64,000 nt of DNA, taken from positions 2,202,501 to 2,266,500 of the forward strand of contig CP168942.1 of assembly GCA_041871065.1 (NCBI GenBank), read 5' to 3'. Shown piece by piece: positions 59,377 to 64,000 of the stretch (position 1 is its first letter; each line of letters opens with the position of its first letter). This DNA comes from Weissella confusa (GTDB lineage: Bacteria; Bacillota; Bacilli; Lactobacillales; Lactobacillaceae). The notes beneath the pieces were generated by a model. The model was given only the letters and a program-made list of their open reading frames with translations, ran no database searches and had not been told where the DNA came from. The position numbers and the translations under genes were made by a program.

Positions 59377-60270
59377 TTAGTTTGATGATGCAGATGACGC
59401 GTCGCTAGCCGTATCGGCCGTCACAACCGTAGCCTTAGGGGCACCCTTCCAAGCTGCGATTTCCGTACCGTTGTTGTGGTCGTTGATGTATTGCCCAACT
59501 TCCTTCGTTTGGTATGACTTTACCAAAGCCTTAATATACCACTTCTTAGCATCGTCATGACGCGCTGCAATAATGTTCACCCATTGGTGTGATTGCTTGT
59601 TGTTTGCATTCCAAACGTAGATGGCTGAGTTCGGGTTGCGACCAGCTGCTTCAACGAATGTAGCTGAAATAACGGCGGCATCAACTGAATTCAAGCTAGC
59701 CAACGTTTGATCCGCTGCCAATTCCTTCACGTGCAAATTCTTAGAACTTGAAACGATGTCACGAACAGTTGGGCTTGTGACACCTGCCTTAATCTTAATC
59801 AAGCCAGCTGCTTGCAACAAGAACAAGGCACGCGCTTCATTGGTTGGGTCATTAGCAACCGCAATCGTCCCACCGTCTGGAATGTCCTTCACTGACTTGT
59901 ACTTATCTGAGTACAAGCGACCAGGTCCCAAAACCGTCTCACCAACTGGTTGCAAGTCTGCCTTGTGCGCCTTATTCCAATCTGACAAGAAAGCGTAGTG
60001 TTGGAAGGCATTTGCATCAATATTGCCTTGCTTCAAAGCCGCGTTTGGTTGGTTGAAGTCCGTAAAGGTAATCAACTTAATCTTGATACCGCGCTTCTCA
60101 CCATTCTTCTTAACAATGTTCCAAACGGCTTGATCCGTCTTAGATGGTGAATTGATTCCCACCTTCACCGTCTTCAATTCCTTTGCTGATGCCACAACTG
60201 ATGTTGCTGGGATAACTGCGCCGGCCACTGCCAATGTCAAAACTGCACTTGTAATAATCTTCTTGCTCAT
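59377..60270 (-). CDS. metQ: methionine ABC transporter substrate-binding protein (MetQ/NlpA-like)
   Basis: Periplasm-equivalent binding protein of 297 residues, NlpA family. The signal peptide (MSKKIITSAVLTLAVAGAVI onward) ends near VASA-KEL; there is no lipobox cysteine. Family motifs follow: KTVKVGINSPSKTDQAVW, NFNQPNAAL-type stretch (DFNQPNAALKQGNIDANAFQHYAFL) near residue 78, and VKDIPDGGTIAVANDPTNEARALFLLQAAGLI near residue 126. The C-terminus is Ser/Ala/Asp-rich. ATG 60270 is preferred to an in-frame GTG at 60279. The gene is read from a Met-type T-box leader. The ATPase and permease (metNI) are not adjacent. Confidence 0.9.
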   Translation of the reverse strand: MSKKIITSAVLTLAVAGAVIPATSVVASAKELKTVKVGINSPSKTDQAVWNIVKKNGEKRGIKIKLITFTDFNQPNAALKQGNIDANAFQHYAFLSDWNKAHKADLQPVGETVLGPGRLYSDKYKSVKDIPDGGTIAVANDPTNEARALFLLQAAGLIKIKAGVTSPTVRDIVSSSKNLHVKELAADQTLASLNSVDAAVISATFVEAAGRNPNSAIYVWNANNKQSHQWVNIIAARHDDAKKWYIKALVKSYQTKEVGQYINDHNNGTEIAAWKGAPKATVVTADTASDASSASSN

Positions 60271-60340
60271 AATTTCCACTCTCCGTTTAAACCCAATTTA
60301 TTAACCTATCTTTGATGGCTGTTTATTTGGCCGAATAAAC

Positions 60341-60641
60341 AAAAAACCGGGGACCGTGTCTTATGACACAATCCCCGGGACGAAATGACTCGTGTTACCA
60401 CCCAGTTTTCTTATTCAGTCACCCGAATAAGCTTACACGTACGCCTTCAAGCCGGACTAGTCGACAGCCGCCGGAAATACGTTGGCGCTATAACGGGCGC
60501 ACCCGGTAACCACTTACAGAACCTGCTCGCAGTCACACACTAACTCAGAGACCATTTTCACGATTTGCCAATCACTAGCTTTCACCAAACGCTAGCTCTC
60601 TGCAGATTTTTCAATCGCTACTACATCTCGTCTTCGTTGAT
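60341..60641 (-). ncRNA. T-box riboswitch, probably methionine-specific
   Basis: On the minus strand the leader has a Stem I-type start (GCAGAGAGCTAGCG and TTGGTGAAAGCTAGTG), the T-box sequence GGGTGGTAACACG (60391-60403), and a terminator CCGGGGA/TCCCCGG (60347-60353 with 60372-60378) followed by TTTTTT. The specifier region reads GAAAATGGTCTCTG; the triplet ATG followed by a purine is the likely specifier, matching uncharged tRNA-Met and the downstream metQ-like gene. Confidence 0.85.
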
Positions 60642-60647
60642 GTGATT

Positions 60648-60676
60648 ATGATATGCTCATACTTTTAATTTGTCAA
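60648..60676 (-). promoter_or_regulatory. promoter of the T-box leader
   Basis: TTGACA (60671-60676) and TATCAT (60648-60653) on the minus strand with a 17-base spacer. The transcript starts near 60641. Confidence 0.75.
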
Positions 60677-60707
60677 CAACTTTTATAATTATTTTCTAAT
60701 CTAACAA

Positions 60708-60742
60708 AAATAGGGTGCTCAGCAACTGCCGAGCACCCTACT
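60708..60742 (-). terminator. intrinsic terminator of compatible-solute operon
   Basis: TAGGGTGCTC pairs with GAGCACCCTA around a ten-base loop, followed by TTTTTG on the minus strand. Confidence 0.88.
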
Positions 60743-60746
60743 AAGT

Positions 60747-62270
60747 TTAATCTATCAAGCCATGCTGCTTCAAATAATCACGGGCAACATCCCCAGCCTT
60801 TTTATGCTGAACCGTTACTTCATAATTCATTTGAATCATATCATCTTCTGAAATCTTACCAGCCAACTTATTCAAGCTCTTCTTAATGCTTGGATACTTC
60901 TGCAATGTCGCATCGTTAACCAACGGTGCACCTTGGTAAGGTGGGAAGAATCGCTTATCGTCTTTCAACGACACCAAATCATCCTGCTTCAATTGCGGAT
61001 CAGTCGTATAAGCATCCGTTACATCAACTTGCTTATTGGCAACCGCCTCATAACGCAAACTTGATTCCATCGTGACGACCTTACTGAAGTTCAAGTCGTA
61101 CGCCTTTTGCAAACCAGGATAACCATCGGACAACTTGGCGAAATCCGGGTCGAACCCAGCTGCAAATTGGGCATCAACCTTCTTCAAATCAGACGTCGTT
61201 TTCAAATCGTACTTCTTAGCATCCGCCTTACGGACCGCCAAAGCGTACGTGTTTTGATACTTCATCGGTTGCAAATAATCCAAGTTATTCTGTTGCTTCA
61301 ACAGCTTCTTACCACGCTCATAAGCCGTGACGGGGTCATGTGGAATATGACCATCTGTCTTAACCAATGATTGCAAAACCGTTCCGGTAAACTCAGGATA
61401 AATATCAACCTGACCACTCTTCAACGCCTTATACAAGAAGGTTGTCCCACCAAAATTAGGCTTTAGTTGCACCTTCAAACGTGGATTATCTTCCTGAATC
61501 AAATCCTTGTACATGTTAATTAGAATTTCAGGCTCACCACCTAATTTTCCAGCAATCGTAATCGTACCGGCTGGTTGGACAATCGCACGATAACCGGCAA
61601 CGCCACCAAATATTACAATCAAACTCGCAATCACAATGCCGATGCGCTTTAGTGACAGCTTACTTAGTAGCTTAATGCCCCAAGAAAAGACCAACGCTAA
61701 CAAGGCTGACAAAATGGCACCCAACAACAATTCAGCGTTGTTATTGGTTTGAATGCCCAACATGATGAAGGTTCCTAAACCACCGCCACCAATCAACGCC
61801 GCCAAGGTTGCGGTTCCGATAATCATTACCATCGCAATGCGTAACCCTGACATAATCATTGGCATCGCTAGTGGTAACTGAACGCGGAACAGCTTGAATC
61901 GCTTAGATAGTCCAAACGCATCAGCTGCTTCCAATAATGTTGGATCAATCCCTGTCAAACCGGCATAAGCGTTTTGAAAAATTGGCATAATCGCATACAA
62001 CACCAACGCAATGACTGACGGCACGATACCGATACCCACAAACGGAATTAACGCCCCTAGAATTGCCAAACTCGGAATCGTTTGAATGACCCCGGCAATT
62101 TGGAGCACCCACTCACCAGCACGGCGATGATTCATCAAACCGATAGCCAGTGGCAGGGCAATGATTGCTGCAATCACAATCGCTAGCAAAGAAAGCAGTA
62201 CGTGTTCACGCAGCGCCGTCAATATATCGCCAGATTGTGTTGTCAGCATGTGTAACATATCTGCTAACAT
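60747..62270 (-). CDS. glycine betaine/choline ABC transporter permease fused to substrate-binding protein
   Basis: A 507-residue fusion, the OpuBB-OpuBC/BusAB type seen in many lactic bacteria. Residues 1-220 form the permease with HVLLSLLAIVIAAIIALPLAIGLM and the EAA-like loop LLEAADAFGLSKRFKLFRVQLPLAMPMIMSGLRIA near residue 115. From about 235 the binding domain follows: TITIAGKLGGEPEILINMYKDLI, YPEFTGTVLQSLV and ALAVRKADAKKYDL. It takes up osmoprotectants such as glycine betaine, carnitine or choline. Fusion makes a lipid anchor unnecessary. An in-frame GTG at 62276 is an alternative start. It is second in an operon with its ATPase. Confidence 0.9.
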   Translation of the reverse strand: MLADMLHMLTTQSGDILTALREHVLLSLLAIVIAAIIALPLAIGLMNHRRAGEWVLQIAGVIQTIPSLAILGALIPFVGIGIVPSVIALVLYAIMPIFQNAYAGLTGIDPTLLEAADAFGLSKRFKLFRVQLPLAMPMIMSGLRIAMVMIIGTATLAALIGGGGLGTFIMLGIQTNNNAELLLGAILSALLALVFSWGIKLLSKLSLKRIGIVIASLIVIFGGVAGYRAIVQPAGTITIAGKLGGEPEILINMYKDLIQEDNPRLKVQLKPNFGGTTFLYKALKSGQVDIYPEFTGTVLQSLVKTDGHIPHDPVTAYERGKKLLKQQNNLDYLQPMKYQNTYALAVRKADAKKYDLKTTSDLKKVDAQFAAGFDPDFAKLSDGYPGLQKAYDLNFSKVVTMESSLRYEAVANKQVDVTDAYTTDPQLKQDDLVSLKDDKRFFPPYQGAPLVNDATLQKYPSIKKSLNKLAGKISEDDMIQMNYEVTVQHKKAGDVARDYLKQHGLID

Positions 62271-62288
62271 CCCCACACTCTACTTTCT

Positions 62289-63215
62289 CTAAAACGCAGC
62301 CAAATACTGCAACAAATCTTGCACCGTTAACTTGGTTGTCCCATTAATGACCACAGCTGAATGATTAACCAATTGCTTCGATAATTCAGCCAAGTAATCG
62401 GTTGCTTGTAGCTGTGGCTCGTCACCTATTTCGGTGATTGGTTCACCAAAACCAGCATCCAAAATGGCTTGAATCATGGTTGCTGGACGCTCGCTAAACA
62501 TTGCTTCGACCAGCTCATTTGCTGGGTGCGTCGTGACTTCCGTTGGTGTGCCAACTTGTTGCAAAACGCCATCATACATCACACCAATGCGGTTTCCTAG
62601 GCGCGTTGCTTCACTCATATCGTGCGTCACAAAAAGAATGGTGGTGTGCAAATCTGCGTGCAATTCCAACACCAAATCTTGTAGAGAACGACGTGACAAT
62701 GGATCCAAAGCACTAAACGGCTCATCCATCAAAATGATATCTGGCTTTGACGCCAACGCACGGACAATCCCAACACGTTGCTGTTCACCGCCTGAAAGCT
62801 CGTTTGGCATGCGGTTCGCATATTGTTCTGCTGGCAGCCCGACTCGATTCAACAATTCGTATACGCGTTGTTGACGCTGTTCTAGCGGTACGCCAGCTGC
62901 TTCCAACTGAATACCGGCATTTTGAAAAATCGTCATATTCGGGAACAAAGCCGAGTTTTGGGGCACATAGCCAATCCCACGACGCAGTTCAACCAAGTCG
63001 TAGTCAATCGCACGCTTACCACGTACGTACGTATCACCGTCAGTCGGCTCAACCAATCGGTTAATCATCTTCATTGACGTGGTTTTCCCACTACCACTTG
63101 GGCCAACTAAGACAAATAATTCACCGTCAGCAATATCCAACGTTAGGTTCGAGACCGCTGGCTTACCTTGATAAATTTTCGAGATATTGCGAAATTCAAT
63201 CACGTCTCTCACCAT
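62289..63215 (-). CDS. glycine betaine/choline ABC transporter ATP-binding protein
   Basis: ATPase of 308 residues, OpuCA/OpuBA type: Walker A GPSGSGKTTSMKMINRL near residue 38, Q-loop YVPQNSALFPNMTI near residue 83, signature LSGGEQQRVGIVRAL near residue 139, Walker B IILMDEPFSALDPLSRR, H-loop FVTHDMSEATRL. After about residue 240 the usual pair of CBS domains is missing or reduced to a short, divergent tail ending TVQDLLQYLAAF. ATG 63215 lacks good spacing; the in-frame GTG at 63203 (VIEFRNISKIY) is a credible alternative start. First gene of the operon. Confidence 0.9.
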   Translation of the reverse strand: MVRDVIEFRNISKIYQGKPAVSNLTLDIADGELFVLVGPSGSGKTTSMKMINRLVEPTDGDTYVRGKRAIDYDLVELRRGIGYVPQNSALFPNMTIFQNAGIQLEAAGVPLEQRQQRVYELLNRVGLPAEQYANRMPNELSGGEQQRVGIVRALASKPDIILMDEPFSALDPLSRRSLQDLVLELHADLHTTILFVTHDMSEATRLGNRIGVMYDGVLQQVGTPTEVTTHPANELVEAMFSERPATMIQAILDAGFGEPITEIGDEPQLQATDYLAELSKQLVNHSAVVINGTTKLTVQDLLQYLAAF

Positions 63216-63287
63216 TCCTTACTTTTTGTTATCGTTGCCATATTAACGCCATTTGCCCAGATTAGCCAGACACTAGTCCGAAAAACA

Positions 63288-63316
63288 GAAAGCCTGAAAC
63301 TTAATTTCAGGCTCTC
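63288..63316 (-). terminator. intrinsic terminator
   Basis: GAGCCTGAAATT pairs with AGTTTCAGGCTTTC, T-run on the minus strand; it ends the isochorismatase-like gene. Confidence 0.82.
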
Positions 63317-63319
63317 CAT

Positions 63320-63910
63320 CTATTTTGCTTCAGAAATTGCCGTCTTTACTTCTGCGACCGTACGAATTTTCCCTAAGCGTGGGAAAATCACCTCTACCGA
63401 AGCGTTGTGACCTTGCTCCGTACGATCCGTCATAGCTTCTGGCACAAACACGAGGTTGTAGCCACGTTGGGCTGCTTCACGGGCTGTTGTATCAACGCCA
63501 ATTGATGTCGCAATACCCGTCAAAATAATCGTGTCAATGCCACGGCGACGCAATTGCACATCCAAATCAGTGCCATAAAATGCACCCCAGTTGTGCTTGT
63601 TCACAACAATCACGTTCTCAGCTGTTTCGTCAGCCGCAATATCCAATGACAGGTGGGTTGCCTCAGCTGACAATGGTTGCGCTGGTGTGTATGGTGCATC
63701 GGTCACAGGATTAAATCCTTCTGCGCCATCATTCTTAACACGTACCAACACAATTTGAGCTGCCGTATTCTTCAAAGCTGACGCCAACTCGTTGTTGCGT
63801 GCCACCAATTGTTCCGGTGTATTTGGGGTTGCTTCACCCTTAAACACAATCCCATCTTGTACGTCAATCACAACCAAAGCTGTGCGTGCCAAATCAAGTG
63901 CCAAGTCCAT
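63320..63910 (-). CDS. isochorismatase-fold hydrolase
   Basis: A 196-residue alpha/beta hydrolase of the isochorismatase-like/cysteine hydrolase superfamily. The first catalytic aspartate is D16 in LVVIDVQDG, and the lysine is in VNKHNWGAF near residue 104. The segment TGIATSIGVDTTAREAAQRGY holds glycine where nicotinamidases have their nucleophilic cysteine, as in isochorismatases proper, so it is not a thiol amidase. The cis-peptide and trimmer motifs are otherwise standard. The start follows GATGAGG. Physiological substrate unknown. Confidence 0.88.
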   Translation of the reverse strand: MDLALDLARTALVVIDVQDGIVFKGEATPNTPEQLVARNNELASALKNTAAQIVLVRVKNDGAEGFNPVTDAPYTPAQPLSAEATHLSLDIAADETAENVIVVNKHNWGAFYGTDLDVQLRRRGIDTIILTGIATSIGVDTTAREAAQRGYNLVFVPEAMTDRTEQGHNASVEVIFPRLGKIRTVAEVKTAISEAK

Positions 63911-63990
63911 CTCAAAACCTCATCTCATGCTTTCGTATTAGTGAACTAAGCTTACACCAGTTTGATTTAGTCCGGCAACTTTCGATATTC

Positions 63991-64000
63991 CGTTCCACGT
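63991..64000 (+). promoter_or_regulatory. partial parS-like site at window edge
   Basis: The last ten bases CGTTCCACGT equal the first ten of the parS-like site at 57392. The rest lies outside the window. Confidence 0.35.

Noticed and set aside
1..64000. CRISPR array, prophage, insertion sequence, tRNA or rRNA genes
   Set aside because: I saw no spaced direct repeats of CRISPR type, no transposase or phage protein, and no tRNA or rRNA-like sequence in reading both strands. This was by eye, so a short tRNA could be missed.

Overview
The window is a chromosomal segment of a low-to-medium G+C Gram-positive bacterium of the Lactobacillales. The LysM/Apf-type surface protein, T-box leader, PurBox-like motif, bifunctional MprF, FetAB-like pair and stand-alone glutamate-cysteine ligase fit Lactobacillaceae, and I lean towards the Weissella/Leuconostoc group. 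That assignment is an inference from gene style. I saw no rRNA, tRNA, CRISPR array, prophage or intact insertion sequence. Genes lie on both strands, usually as single genes or short operons closed by strong hairpin terminators.

Layout. 1-9 kb: a truncated amino acid permease behind a highly structured attenuator leader, an amidohydrolase, a DEDDh exonuclease, a YeiH-type exporter, a GNAT protein, a tRNA-dihydrouridine synthase, a YiiX-like hydrolase and a YihY/BrkB protein. 9-22 kb: an esterase, a second permease, glutamate-cysteine ligase, an HxlR regulator divergent from a double SnoaL-like protein, an AI-2E family transporter, a hydrolase-mprF operon, a MenA-like prenyltransferase and an odd 0.6 kb non-coding, A/C-biased region. 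22-28 kb: an amino acid ABC importer locus with two divergent binding proteins, one frameshifted, and a leader-peptide attenuator before permease and ATPase; then a FetAB-like pair and a TetR regulator. 28-42 kb: aldo/keto reductase, a MarR-controlled ABC exporter, NUDIX, DedA, lipase-like, DMT transporter, a large PTPS-related membrane protein, a second-type UvrA and RlmD. 42-54 kb: small envelope proteins, an Apf-like LysM protein, a permease, a GT51 transglycosylase, a BMP-type binding protein, guaA, an AT-rich pair of exported proteins, and a MarR/DrrAB exporter with three GGTACC-centred operators. 54-64 kb: a 708-residue membrane protein of unknown role, a small protein behind a duplicated leader RNA, an S9 peptidase, a T-box-controlled MetQ, an OpuBC/OpuCA-like compatible-solute importer and an isochorismatase-like protein.

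Main observations. (1) A roughly 120-nt structured 5' leader occurs twice, inverted, before a TetR gene (28.2 kb) and a 90-residue protein (57.0 kb); it looks like an undescribed cis-regulatory RNA. (2) The first permease has a separate, elaborate leader RNA ending in a terminator. (3) The ABC importer has a trp-like leader-peptide attenuator. (4) Seven full parS-like 16-mers plus one cut by the window edge are scattered across the window, suggesting an origin-proximal ParB-loading domain. (5) All four soluble solute-binding proteins lack a lipobox cysteine.
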